64,000 bases of DNA from Sphingopyxis sp. LC363 (GTDB lineage: Bacteria; Pseudomonadota; Alphaproteobacteria; Sphingomonadales; Sphingomonadaceae): NCBI RefSeq assembly GCF_000756385.1, contig NZ_JNFC01000001.1, forward strand, positions 62,001 to 126,000, read 5' to 3'. The notes beneath the pieces were generated by a model, which was not told where the DNA came from, searched no databases, and saw only the letters and a list, made by a program, of their open reading frames with translations. Below are positions 35,943-45,747 of this stretch, piece after piece (positions within the stretch are counted from its first letter, which is position 1; the number at the start of each line of letters is the position of its first letter). Both the position numbers and the translations under genes were made by a program.

Positions 35943-36418
35943 CGGCACTCGGCTGGGCCGCCGCGGCGCTTCTCGCGTCCGCGCCGCCCGCCGCCGAGCC
36001 ACCGTCGCTGACCGCCTGGCACGGAAGCTTGGTCGGTGAGGGCGAGGCGTTCGGCAAGCCCGCGACCGCGACGCTCGAGATCGCGCCGGGCGAGGGCGGC
36101 GCGACGATGCTTTCCTATCGGCTGAGCATCGAGCGAACCCCGCCCGTCGCCTACTCGGCAGAGGCGACCTATGCCGTCGATGCGAAGGGGCGCGTCGGCG
36201 GGAAATGGACCGACAGCACGGGGCGCACGCGCGCGGTTGCGGGCGGGGTGAATGCGGCGAAATGGTGGACGCATTGGGGCAGCGCCGATGTCGAGATCGG
36301 CCGATCGACCTATGTCCTCGACGAGAGTGGGCGGCTCCTCGTCAGCGATTCGGTCCTGCAGGAAGATGGCGGCTGGCGCGTCTTCGCTGTGCTGCGCTAT
36401 ACGCGCAAAAACCCCTGA
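35939..36418 (+). CDS. Hypothetical exported protein (159 aa)
   Basis: Short signal-peptide-like start (MTALGWAAAALLASAPPAAE) then a beta-rich domain (WHGSLVGEGEAFGKPATATLEI, YRLSIERTPPVAYSAEATY) that looks like a lipocalin-like or DUF1579-like sandwich; no confident family. Coupled to the VOC gene by an ATGA overlap, so both are probably under the divergent regulator. Confidence 0.75.
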   Translation: MTALGWAAAALLASAPPAAEPPSLTAWHGSLVGEGEAFGKPATATLEIAPGEGGATMLSYRLSIERTPPVAYSAEATYAVDAKGRVGGKWTDSTGRTRAVAGGVNAAKWWTHWGSADVEIGRSTYVLDESGRLLVSDSVLQEDGGWRVFAVLRYTRKNP

Positions 36419-36451
36419 AAGCCGCCACTTTTCAGGCGGGCGCATGTTGTG

Positions 36452-36492
36452 CACAAAAAAAGAGGGCCGGGACTTGCGTCCCGGCCCAGCCT
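36452..36492. terminator. Hairpin of the GGCCGGGAC family
   Basis: GGGCCGGGAC (36464-36473), loop TTGC, GTCCCGGCCC (36478-36487), flanked on the left by A7. Read on the minus strand it is a strong intrinsic terminator; on the plus strand it closes the VOC pair with only a weak T-tract. The same stem occurs in the array at 39182-39311. Confidence 0.8.
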
Positions 36493-36570
36493 TTCAGGCT
36501 CTCCCCTCCTGAAACTGTTGACCCAATGAATGCCACATTAATGTCATGTTGGAAAGGCTAAAATTGCGGC

Positions 36571-36597
36571 AATGCTGCACAAAATTTGTGCAGCATT
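36571..36597. promoter_or_regulatory. Perfect 27-base palindrome
   Basis: AATGCTGCACAAA, central A, TTTGTGCAGCATT. A 13-bp perfect inverted repeat between the two convergent transcription units. It lacks a T-tract and could be an operator or the hairpin of a small RNA. Confidence 0.6.
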
Positions 36598-36606
36598 TCA
36601 GTTGAG

Positions 36607-36642
36607 AAAGGGGCCGGCACGCGCCGGCGATCCGGCCCCTTT
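36607..36642 (-). terminator. Terminator of the second TonB receptor gene
   Basis: AAAGGGGCCGG (36607-36617) pairs with CCGGCCCCTTT (36632-36642) over 11 bp, ten bases past the receptor stop codon. The T-run is inside the stem, so it can act in both directions. Confidence 0.8.
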
Positions 36643-36651
36643 CGCGGCCGC

Positions 36652-39042
36652 TTAAAAGCCCTTTCGCACCGTGACGCCGAAGGTGCGCGGCTGGTTCGTC
36701 GCAAAGCCCAGCCGCGCGCGTCCGCCGCGCTCGCGGTCGAAGGCGAGCAGGGCGTTTTCGTCGAACAGATTGTTCACATAGACCGAGATTTCGAGTTCGT
36801 CGGGAAACTCGATTCCCGCGCCGATATTGACCAGCTGATAATCGGGCAGCTTGAGGTCGAGCGTCGTCGCCGATCCGATCGCTGCGCCGCCGAAGGTGAA
36901 GCCGTGGACGAAGGTCCGCGGGTTGTTCTCCTGATCTCCCGGCTGCGTATAGCGGCTGCCGACATGCTGGAAGGAGGCGGTGACGAAGGCGTTGCTGTTC
37001 CCCGATGCGTCGATCGGGAAGCTGTAGGTCGCGTTCGCCGCCATCTGGAACTTCGGCACCGAGGGCAGGCGGTTGCCGTCGCGGATCCCCTCGATCACCG
37101 TTCCGTCGGGGCGCGTCAGCGTCGAATCGAATTCGGCCTCGACATAGCTGCCCGACAGTCCGAGATCGAAGCCGGTGAAGGGGCTCGCCGACAGCTCGAA
37201 TTCAAGCCCCATCGTATGCGCGTCGGCGTTGAAGACGATGCGCGACGAGCAGCTGCCGGCATCGGCGGTGACCTGCAGATTGTTGATCTTGGTATAGAAG
37301 CCCGCGGCGTTGAAGGTGATGCCGCCGAACTGCGCCTTCACCCCGCCTTCATAGTTCCACAGCGTTTCGTCGTCGTAGCGCGGCCGGCCGCCGAAGGTCT
37401 CGGCATCGGGGCCGCCCGGATTGCCGCCGTCGCAGAGCGGCAGATTGAGCGGATCGTTGACGCCGCCGAGGCGGAAGCCCTTCGACGCCTGCGCGTTGAG
37501 CGTGACGCCGTCGGCGACGTCGTAGCTCAAGAGCAGGCGCGGCGAAAAACCGGTCGACGAGGTCTTGTCGCGGTCATTGTCGCCGTTCGTGAACAGCCCG
37601 CCCGATACGAAGCGCCGCGTTTCGTCGAAGGCGTAATAGCGGCCGCCGACCGTCGCGGTCAGCCGTTCGGTGAAGTCATAGCTGACCTCGCCGAAGATCG
37701 CGATTTGCGACAGGTCATAGGGGATGTCGGCATTGTAGGGCGAATCGGGGCCGAAGCCATTCGCCACCGCCGCCGAAGTTCCAGCGCCGAGGGTCGCGTC
37801 GGTGAAGGCGTCATAACCGGGCGTCGGCAGGCGCTGGGCATAGTCGCGTTTGACGTTCGCATAATAGCCGCCGACGAGCCATTGGAAGGGGCCCTCGCCT
37901 GCCGAGTTCACGCGAAGTTCCTGCGTGAACTGCTTGACCCCCGTCGTGTCGACGAGGTTCGACGGGAGCAGGATGCCCGCGTCGGGGAAGCCGAGATCGG
38001 CCGACACGCTGCCGGTGAGCGCGCTCGCGTCGCGGCTGACGAGGATGTCGCGATCGGTATAGCTCGTGACCGAGGTCAGGCCGATCGTGTCGCCGCCATA
38101 GTTCATCGTGAGGTCGAAGAGCTTGACCTCGTCCTCGAAGGCTTCGTCGAGCAGCAGATATTGCTGGCGTTCCTCGAAGGTCACCTGCGGGCGCGTCGTC
38201 GTGAACTGGTTGGCATAGAGATTATAGACCTCCTGCCGGTTGAAACCGTCGGTGGTCACCTTTTGATAGAGGAAACGCGGGGTGATCGAGAGATTCTCGG
38301 CCGGTTCCCAGCGGAGCGACACGCGGCCGCCATAGCGTTCGCCGCTGTTGACGTCCTCGCTCTCGCCGCCGCCTTCGCGCAGCGCATCGATGAAGCCGCC
38401 GTAGCGCGTGTAATAGCCGACCGCGCGCATCGCGAGATTCTCGCTTAGCGGCAGGTTGATCGCGCCTTTCAAATGCCCGCCGAAATCGTCGCCATCGACG
38501 AGATTCACATTGCCTTCGACCTTGCCCTCGACGCGGTCGGTGGTCGGCTGGTTGGTGATGTAGCGGAGCGTGCCGCCGACCGAACCCGAGCCGAAAAGCG
38601 TGCCCTGCGGCCCGCGCAGCGTTTCGACGCGGTTCAAATCGAACAGGTCGAGGTCGGGGGTGAAGAGCGACAGCGAGACGACCGATTCGTCGAGATAGAC
38701 GCCGACCTGTTCCTTGACGCCCGGCTGGTCGCGCGCGATCTGGCCCGCCGAAACGCCGCGCACCGATACCTGGCTCTGCCCGGGCCCGAGATTCTGGACG
38801 GTCAGCCCCGCGACGTTGCGCGACAGATCCTCGATCGTGCTCGCATTGGCGCGCTCGATCGCCTGTTCGGTCTGGGCGTTGATCGAAAAGGGAACGTCCT
38901 GAAGGCTGGCGTCGCGCTTGGTGGCCGTGACGATGATCTCGTTGCCGTCATAGCTGTCCGACGGCGCGTCCTGCGCCGCTGCCGGGGCGCTTGCGAGCGC
39001 AAGGCACGACAAGCCTGCGAGCAAAGATGCTCGTGCATTCAT
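36652..39042 (-). CDS. TonB-dependent receptor
   Basis: Outer-membrane receptor of 796 residues. The start at 39042 (MNARASLL) is fixed by AGGAGGAGGATT directly upstream and by a proper signal peptide ending APAAAQD; the frame is open about 180 bases more, but into the terminator array. Mature start NEIIVTATKRDASLQDVPFSI is the TonB-box/plug beginning typical of sphingomonad receptors; the plug has LRGPQGTLFGSGSVGGTLRY. The barrel ends FGVTVRKGF with terminal Phe. The plug type resembles receptors linked to aromatic or steroid compounds, but the ligand is unknown. Confidence 0.94.
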   Translation of the reverse strand: MNARASLLAGLSCLALASAPAAAQDAPSDSYDGNEIIVTATKRDASLQDVPFSINAQTEQAIERANASTIEDLSRNVAGLTVQNLGPGQSQVSVRGVSAGQIARDQPGVKEQVGVYLDESVVSLSLFTPDLDLFDLNRVETLRGPQGTLFGSGSVGGTLRYITNQPTTDRVEGKVEGNVNLVDGDDFGGHLKGAINLPLSENLAMRAVGYYTRYGGFIDALREGGGESEDVNSGERYGGRVSLRWEPAENLSITPRFLYQKVTTDGFNRQEVYNLYANQFTTTRPQVTFEERQQYLLLDEAFEDEVKLFDLTMNYGGDTIGLTSVTSYTDRDILVSRDASALTGSVSADLGFPDAGILLPSNLVDTTGVKQFTQELRVNSAGEGPFQWLVGGYYANVKRDYAQRLPTPGYDAFTDATLGAGTSAAVANGFGPDSPYNADIPYDLSQIAIFGEVSYDFTERLTATVGGRYYAFDETRRFVSGGLFTNGDNDRDKTSSTGFSPRLLLSYDVADGVTLNAQASKGFRLGGVNDPLNLPLCDGGNPGGPDAETFGGRPRYDDETLWNYEGGVKAQFGGITFNAAGFYTKINNLQVTADAGSCSSRIVFNADAHTMGLEFELSASPFTGFDLGLSGSYVEAEFDSTLTRPDGTVIEGIRDGNRLPSVPKFQMAANATYSFPIDASGNSNAFVTASFQHVGSRYTQPGDQENNPRTFVHGFTFGGAAIGSATTLDLKLPDYQLVNIGAGIEFPDELEISVYVNNLFDENALLAFDRERGGRARLGFATNQPRTFGVTVRKGF

Positions 39043-39173
39043 GATAATCCTCCTCCTGGTGGCCAATCTGACGCTGGTCCGGGCGGGAGGGTGCGCTTCT
39101 TGCGGGTGAGAGGCAATGGGGGACGATTCGCGCGCAATAAAATTACCCGGACCTGTTGCGTCGCGGCCACAGT

Positions 39174-39311
39174 ATAAAAATGGCCGGGGACGTCGGTCGC
39201 GGGCCCGTGGCCCTTTCGGCCACAATCAAAAAAAGAGGCCGGGACGGCGGTCCCGGGCCCGTGGCCCTTTCGGCCACAATCAAAAAAAAGGCCGGGACGT
39301 CGGTCCCGGCC
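39174..39311 (-). terminator. Tandem array of terminator hairpins after amtB
   Basis: Two full units plus partial ones with a 53-55 base period. Each unit has a GGCCGGGAC-type stem and a GTGGCC-CTTTC-GGCCAC stem followed by AATC and A7-8. On the minus strand the amtB-proximal stem GGCCGGGAC/GTCCCGGCC (39290-39298/39303-39311) is followed by eight T, the next (39239-39245/39250-39256) by CTC then T7; the third is decayed. This accounts for most of the 354-base gap upstream of the TonB receptor; no gene is visible in it. Confidence 0.85.
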
Positions 39312-39396
39312 AGTGGTTCGCAGGAGGAACCTGGTGAGGATCCCGCCGCCGCCGATTGAAAGGAGAGAGACGTGCGGCGACGGGTATCCTGTCTCG

Positions 39397-40770
<1,374 letters not shown>

Positions 40771-40787
40771 TGCTTCCCCCTTTATCA

Positions 40788-41198
<411 letters not shown>

Positions 41199-41270
41199 TT
41201 AACATTTTGTGACGGTTTTGGAGTCACCGACGCACCGGATCGTGCGTTCGGTGGGCAGGCGAGGCAGGCT

Positions 41271-41321
41271 GCTGCCTAAATTTTAGGCAGCGTTGTTCCC
41301 CTCCCGCAAGCTGGAGGGGGT
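41271..41321. repeat. Palindrome plus GC-rich hairpin downstream of the EEP gene
   Basis: GCTGCCTAAA, central T, TTTAGGCAGC (41271-41291) followed by CCCCTCC/GGAGGGG with an eight-base loop. Lies between the glnK promoter region and the end of the EEP hydrolase gene. The second hairpin could terminate the EEP unit weakly. Confidence 0.6.
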
Positions 41322-42026
41322 TTAAGTGTCGGCGGCGGCCTTGAACCGCGCCCAGATGGGCAAATGATCCGACGCCCTCGCCGCGAGCGCGCTGCGATGG
41401 ACGCCCGCCTCGACCGCTTCGAGGTCGGGGGTAGCGAAAATCCGGTCGAGCTTGGCGACGGGGCGGCGGCTGTGGAAGCTGTGGCCGGTGTCGACGAGGC
41501 GGTGTTGCGCGCCGAAATCGGCAAGGCAGCCGCCGGTCGCGCGCCATTCGTTGCAATCGCCCATCAGGATCGTCGGCAAGGGCTCGCCCTCGGCGACATG
41601 GTTCAGGATCGCGCGCGCCTGCTGGCGGCGGCGCAGCCCCGAAATATCGAGGTGCATGCCGACGACGCGGAGCCGCGTATCGCCGATGCGCACCGTCGCG
41701 GCGACGGCGCCGCGCGGTTCGAGCGTCGGCAGGTGGAGCGCGTGACTTTCCTCGACCTCGGCACCCTTGCGCACGAGCAGCGCATTGCCGTGCCAGCCGA
41801 TCGCATAGGGACGCCCGCTCAAGAGATCGACGGGGACATAATCGCTATGATCCGCGAACATGTGCGGCGGGATCGCGCTCGCGCGGGTGCCGAAACGCCG
41901 GTCGGCCTCCTGCAGCGCAACGATGTCGGCATCGAGTTCGCCGAGCACCGACAGCACGCGGCCTGGATCGCGGCGGCGATCGAGCCCGATGCCCTTGCGC
42001 ATATTGTAGCTGGCGACCTTGATCAT
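41322..42026 (-). CDS. Endonuclease/exonuclease/phosphatase (EEP) family hydrolase
   Basis: 234-residue metal-dependent phosphoesterase. Active-site segments in order: SYNMRKGIG, IVALQEAD (metal Glu), GMHLDISG, MGDCNEW (Asp/Asn) and the C-terminal SDHLPIWA (catalytic His). No signal peptide, so cytosolic. Substrate within this broad family (DNA, phospholipid, inositol phosphate) is unknown. Follows the DUF2007 gene by 15 bases and is probably translated from the same message. Confidence 0.9.
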   Translation of the reverse strand: MIKVASYNMRKGIGLDRRRDPGRVLSVLGELDADIVALQEADRRFGTRASAIPPHMFADHSDYVPVDLLSGRPYAIGWHGNALLVRKGAEVEESHALHLPTLEPRGAVAATVRIGDTRLRVVGMHLDISGLRRRQQARAILNHVAEGEPLPTILMGDCNEWRATGGCLADFGAQHRLVDTGHSFHSRRPVAKLDRIFATPDLEAVEAGVHRSALAARASDHLPIWARFKAAADT

Positions 42027-42041
42027 CTGCTTTTCAAGCGC

Positions 42042-42272
42042 TCAGGCCGCGGTTCCGTTCCCGCCGCCCTCGAACTCGGTCATCAACGCGCGCGCCTCGT
42101 CCAGATCCTCGTCGAGCACCATCACCCGCACCGGAATGAGCAGCCCGACGCTCTCGGCGATATTCATGCCCGCGTCGAAACAGACCGCGTGGACACCCGC
42201 GCTTTCGAGCCGGCCGCGCAGCAATTCGGCCTCGGCGCCGTTGGGAAGCCGCACCAGCTCGACGAGCGGCAT
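42042..42272 (-). CDS. DUF2007 domain protein
   Basis: 76-residue putative signal-transducing protein: MPLVELVRLPNGAEAELLRGRLESAGV is the DUF2007 opening. Start at 42272 is the natural one, but the base before it is only one position from the inverted repeat of the 281-base element upstream, so there is no recognisable Shine-Dalgarno; the repeat itself forms the leader. Followed closely by the EEP hydrolase. Confidence 0.85.
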   Translation of the reverse strand: MPLVELVRLPNGAEAELLRGRLESAGVHAVCFDAGMNIAESVGLLIPVRVMVLDEDLDEARALMTEFEGGGNGTAA

Positions 42273-42273
42273 T

Positions 42274-42554
42274 AGGACGTAAATCCGTAGATTGCGCGGT
42301 CGAGGCGCCGAAATGGCGAAGATATCGGCTTCGCGCGGCTGCCGCAGAGGGTGGTTCCATCTGCAAGGCCGCGCGGGGGCGAGATCGAAGCCATTTCGAC
42401 GTCCCCCACAACAAGCGGAAGGGGGGATTTGACCGATTTTGTCCATGGCCGCGTCAGCAAGCCTGGGAATATACTCATATGCCTGCGCCTCGCTTCCTTG
42501 CCCTGAACAAAATCGCTTCAAACCTCGAACGCGCAATCTACGGATTTACGTCCT
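42274..42554. mobile_element. MITE-like element with 32-base terminal inverted repeats
   Basis: Left arm 42274-42305 and right arm 42523-42554 are inverted copies with one mismatch; the outer 25 bases (beginning AGGACGTAAATCCGTAG) match perfectly. Total length 281 bases, no coding capacity for a transposase inside. No obvious target-site duplication. The right arm encodes the last codons and the stop of the upstream pyridoxamine-oxidase-like gene, and the left arm abuts the DUF2007 start codon. Confidence 0.75.
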
Positions 42555-43116
42555 GGGGCTCGCCCGAAATGAAACGGTCGGTTGGGCGCGTCGGCAGGCC
42601 GTCGATGCTCCGGTCGCGTTCCTTGAATTTTTCGACCCACAGCGCGCGGTCGGCTTGGCGGTGATATTTTTGCAGCGTGTCGCGCTCGTGTTGCAGTTCC
42701 ATCATCGGCACGCCCCAGCCGCAGCTCGTCTGCACGCTTTCGATGTCGATCACGAAAATCTGGCGCGTGCCGGGAAGCAGCTTGAAATGGGCCGCGAGCG
42801 CGTCCCATTCCCCGTCCTGCGGCAGCACGGGACGCCCGCGGCCATAGATGCGCAGGATCAGTGCGCTGCGGTCGAAGGCACAGAACATGATCGTGATCCG
42901 GCCATCGGCGGCGAGGTGCGCGTGGGTTTCGTTTCCCGATCCGCCGAGGTCGAGATAGGCGACCTGATTTTCGGAAAGGACGCGGAAACTGTCGGCATAG
43001 CCCTTTGGCGACAGGTTGATCCGGCCGTCGGCGGCGGCGGTCGCGGTGAAAAAGACCGGCTGCTTCGCGATGAAGGCGATATGCTTTTCGGTCAGCGTAT
43101 CGGTGAATTCGGCCAT
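42538..43116 (-). CDS. Pyridoxamine 5'-phosphate oxidase-like FMN-binding protein
   Basis: 192-residue split-barrel flavoprotein. FFTATAAADGRINLSPKGYADSFRVL and VAYLDLGGSGNETHAHLAADGRITIMFCAF are typical of the PNPOx-like general stress/heme-utilisation subgroup, not of true PdxH. GGAGAAC precedes ATG 43116. The C-terminal residues QDVNP and the stop codon come from the terminal inverted repeat of the adjacent MITE-like element, so the original C terminus may have been replaced. Confidence 0.88.
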   Translation of the reverse strand: MAEFTDTLTEKHIAFIAKQPVFFTATAAADGRINLSPKGYADSFRVLSENQVAYLDLGGSGNETHAHLAADGRITIMFCAFDRSALILRIYGRGRPVLPQDGEWDALAAHFKLLPGTRQIFVIDIESVQTSCGWGVPMMELQHERDTLQKYHRQADRALWVEKFKERDRSIDGLPTRPTDRFISGEPQDVNP

Positions 43117-43144
43117 GGCTGTTCTCCGGTTCGGATCCGCCCTA

Positions 43145-43720
43145 TCACCAATTCTTGCCCTCTTCTATCGCCGCTTCCTCATCGGGCCGGGTCGCGCGGC
43201 CGAGCGCGTCGTTGCGGTGGGGGAAGCGGCCGAAGCGGTCGACGATGTCGAAATGCTTCTTGGCATAATCCTGAAACATCGGGTCGTCGAACTGGCCGAA
43301 GAGGCGCAGCGATTCGCGCTGGTCGCCGAGATCCTCGCTATGCTGAAAGGGCAGGCAGGCGAACTGGCGGCGCTCGTCGGGCCAGCTTTCGTGCCAGCCG
43401 CGCGCGACGATGCCGCGCGCGATCGCGCGGGCGAGGCTGTCGGTCGCGAAGGCGTCGGCGTGGCCGCGATAGATGTTGCGCGGCACCTGATCGAACAGGA
43501 TCGTCGCCGCGAGCGCGGTGTCGGGGTCGGTCAGAAAGGCCTCGGCGGGCTGCGAACGGAGGGCCTCGTGCCAGCCTTCGGCAAGATCGCGGACCTCGGC
43601 ATCGAAATCGGGGCCGCCGCCGTACCAGTCGTCCATGCCATGGTCGTCGAACCAGAAGGCGAGCAGCTGCCGGGCCCAGTCGGCGGGGGGCGGTGCGGGT
43701 GCTTGGGAATCGTTCGTCAT
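43145..43720 (-). CDS. DUF924 family protein
   Basis: 191-residue soluble helical protein; LLAFWFDDHGMDDWYGGGPDFDAEV, ILFDQVPRNIYRG and CLPFQHSED are DUF924 signatures (a TPR-like fold of unknown function). The ATG at 43720 lies inside a dispersed repeat (CGTCATTGCGAGCGC) and has no Shine-Dalgarno, so translation may begin unusually or the leader may be borrowed from the repeat. Confidence 0.88.
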   Translation of the reverse strand: MTNDSQAPAPPPADWARQLLAFWFDDHGMDDWYGGGPDFDAEVRDLAEGWHEALRSQPAEAFLTDPDTALAATILFDQVPRNIYRGHADAFATDSLARAIARGIVARGWHESWPDERRQFACLPFQHSEDLGDQRESLRLFGQFDDPMFQDYAKKHFDIVDRFGRFPHRNDALGRATRPDEEAAIEEGKNW

Positions 43721-43788
43721 TGCGAGCGCAGCGAAGCAATCCAGAGCGGTTTGCGCAACCCTGGATCGCTTAGCTGTGCGCTCGCGAA
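43714..43788. repeat. Dispersed repeat of the CATTGCGAGCG...AGCAATCCAG family
   Basis: CGTCATTGCGAGCGCAGCGA then AGCAATCCAG, a short spacer, and the degenerate inverse CTGGATCGCTTAGC followed by TGCGCTCGCGAA. It forms an imperfect hairpin spanning the start codon of the DUF924 gene. Confidence 0.75.
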
Positions 43789-43789
43789 G

Positions 43790-44191
43790 CTATTCGCCCT
43801 TCGCTTTTCGATAGGGGACGAATTCGCCGAGCGAAACGAAGCCGCTGTACATCCGGCTCGTCCGATCGTGCAGTTCGAGCGTGTCGATGCTGCACAGCTG
43901 GCTCCCCGTCGTCCTGAGGACGAGAATATCGTCGTCGTCGAGCGATTCGGCGCCGCCCTTCGGCCGGTTGACCCAATAGGTGCTGCCGACCTTGTAGACG
44001 ATCGCGGTCTTGTCGATGATCTGCGAGCTGCGCGCGGTCGACAGCGGGATGCAATTCTGCGGTTCGCCGGCAACGCGGCCTTCGAGCAGCTTGGCGAGCT
44101 CGGCCTCGGGATCAAGCTTCTCGCGCGCGGTCGCGGCGGGAGCGGCCGCTACGGCCGCGGCGGCAATGAGCGCCGGGATGAGGTGACGCAT
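43790..44191 (-). CDS. Hypothetical exported protein (133 aa)
   Basis: Clear signal peptide (MRHLIPALIAAAAVAAAPAATA), mature protein of about 110 residues with two Cys (PQNCIPLS and QLCSIDT) that could form a disulfide. It resembles the small exported proteins with a conserved C-I-P-L motif common in sphingomonads; no function known. Stands between the DUF924 gene and the 411-residue exported protein gene. Confidence 0.8.
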   Translation of the reverse strand: MRHLIPALIAAAAVAAAPAATAREKLDPEAELAKLLEGRVAGEPQNCIPLSTARSSQIIDKTAIVYKVGSTYWVNRPKGGAESLDDDDILVLRTTGSQLCSIDTLELHDRTSRMYSGFVSLGEFVPYRKAKGE

Positions 44192-44273
44192 GGTTCGACT
44201 CCTGTCTTCATCATAGCCTACCCGGCGCTCTTTTACGCGATTGTGCGTGAACAGGGGCTGACTCGCCGCCGTT

Positions 44274-45509
44274 TCAGCACGCTCCGTCGGGGAGCGGAAT
44301 GCCGAACGGGCCTTTGCACTTCTTCTTTTTCGCGGGCTCGGCCAGAGCGCTGCCGCCCGTCGACGACCCGCCCATGCCGCCGAAATCGGCGCCGATCATC
44401 AGCATCGTGTGCGACCGGAAGCGCACTTTCGCGGTCCAGTCGATATTCCACACCGCATTGCCCGCGGGCTTCGGCGGATAGGAGAAATTCGCCTCGGGTC
44501 CGAAGGCGTTCAAATTGCCGATCATCATCTCGCCCGACGCCTTCTTGACCTCGGCGGGAATCTGGCAGCTCGTCTGCGAGGGCGGCATCACGATCCTTTT
44601 GGTGATCAGGTTCGCCACGACCGGCGGCGGCAGCCAGTCCCACAGGCCGCCGCCGAATTCGCGCGCGTTGCTGCTCGTCCACCACACCATGTCGCCGTTC
44701 CCGCCGCCGCGGTCCATGCCGCCGAACGCCCAGGCGACATAGCCGGTCGCCGGCTGGAGCGCGTTCCAGCGGATCATCACCGACCCGTCGCCCTGCTGCG
44801 CGGTCGAGGCACCCAGTGCGGGCATATAATCCTGCGCGAGCGTGAAATTGATCTCCGGCCCCACATTGCCCGCGACGCGGTGCGCGCCGAGCAGCGAGCT
44901 GTCCTTCGGCACCGCCTTTGACGATTTGCGGTTCGGCCAGTCGGCATAGGAGGCGCTGTTCGACGCCATCACCTCGCGGATGCGCGGGACGGTCGAGGTG
45001 AAAAGGTTCGGCGGCACTTGCCCCGCCGCGACCTTGGCAAAGTCGATCACGACGGGCTGCCCCGGCCCGGCCTTGGCGCCGCAGCCCCAAAAGAGCAGCA
45101 GGCGGCCCTTGGGACGTTCGAAATTGTCGGGCATTTCATTGCCGTCCTCGCGCGGACGCGGTTGTCCGGGCTCGGGCCCCCATAGCGGCAATGACGCGCC
45201 AAGCTTCGCCTGCGGCTGGAAAAAATGGTCGGCGCGCACGGGCGGCTTGGTCGGCGGCTGATTCGCCCCGAGCCGAAGTTCGATCGTGCGCGCGACCTGA
45301 TTTTCGGGGCCGCCGCCGAACATCATCCCCATCATTCCGCCGACGCCGGGCTTGCGCCCGCCCGCGGTCATCGCGGCGAAACCCGACGCGGTCGCGACGT
45401 CCATTTCATAGCGTTCTTTGGGTCCGGTGGTCTTTTGCGCCGAGCCCGGAACGGCGGCGAGCATCGCGGCGATGGCGGCGACGGAAACGAAACGCAGAGT
45501 CGAACGCAT
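44274..45509 (-). CDS. Hypothetical exported protein (411 aa)
   Basis: Signal peptide MRSTLRFVSVAAIAAMLAAVPGSAQ, then about 385 residues rich in Gly, Pro and Met, with GVGGMMGMMFGGGPEN near the N terminus and a Lys-Cys tail (PAKKKKCKGPFGIPLPDGAC). Strong GGGAGG Shine-Dalgarno. No family recognised; size, Gly/Pro richness and export suggest a periplasmic or surface protein. A CRP-like palindrome lies about 100 bases upstream. Confidence 0.82.
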   Translation of the reverse strand: MRSTLRFVSVAAIAAMLAAVPGSAQKTTGPKERYEMDVATASGFAAMTAGGRKPGVGGMMGMMFGGGPENQVARTIELRLGANQPPTKPPVRADHFFQPQAKLGASLPLWGPEPGQPRPREDGNEMPDNFERPKGRLLLFWGCGAKAGPGQPVVIDFAKVAAGQVPPNLFTSTVPRIREVMASNSASYADWPNRKSSKAVPKDSSLLGAHRVAGNVGPEINFTLAQDYMPALGASTAQQGDGSVMIRWNALQPATGYVAWAFGGMDRGGGNGDMVWWTSSNAREFGGGLWDWLPPPVVANLITKRIVMPPSQTSCQIPAEVKKASGEMMIGNLNAFGPEANFSYPPKPAGNAVWNIDWTAKVRFRSHTMLMIGADFGGMGGSSTGGSALAEPAKKKKCKGPFGIPLPDGAC

Positions 45510-45606
45510 GCTATCCTCCCTGTTGCAGGGGATCCCCCCACGGATGATGCGACCGAATCCTGTTTCTGTTTGGTTATCCTATATGCGCGGCGAGGCCGGA
45601 CGCCAA

Positions 45607-45621
45607 GTGAGCGCGATCACA
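45607..45621. promoter_or_regulatory. CRP-type palindrome upstream of the 411-residue exported protein
   Basis: GTGA-GCGCGA-TCACA, the CRP/FNR-type spacing, 98 bases upstream of the start codon at 45509. Inferred from sequence only. Confidence 0.5.
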
Positions 45622-45637
45622 GGGCTAAAGCCGCATT

Positions 45638-45735
45638 CGTCACCCTCGAACGAGACACGTGGCTCGTTCGACTTGATCCGGGTCCATGCGGGCCGGTGAA
45701 GTCATGGATGCCGGATCAAGTCCGGCATGACGAAG
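45638..45735. repeat. Inverted repeat with GACTTGATCCGG / CCGGATCAAGTC arms
   Basis: Arms at 45670-45681 and 45711-45722, embedded in ATTCGTCACCCTCGAACGAG on the left and CCGGCATGACGAAG on the right, so an outer CGTCA/TGACG pairing adds to the hairpin. Third distinct repeat family in this window, just downstream of tldD. Confidence 0.75.
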
Positions 45736-45747
45736 AGGGAGGACTGG

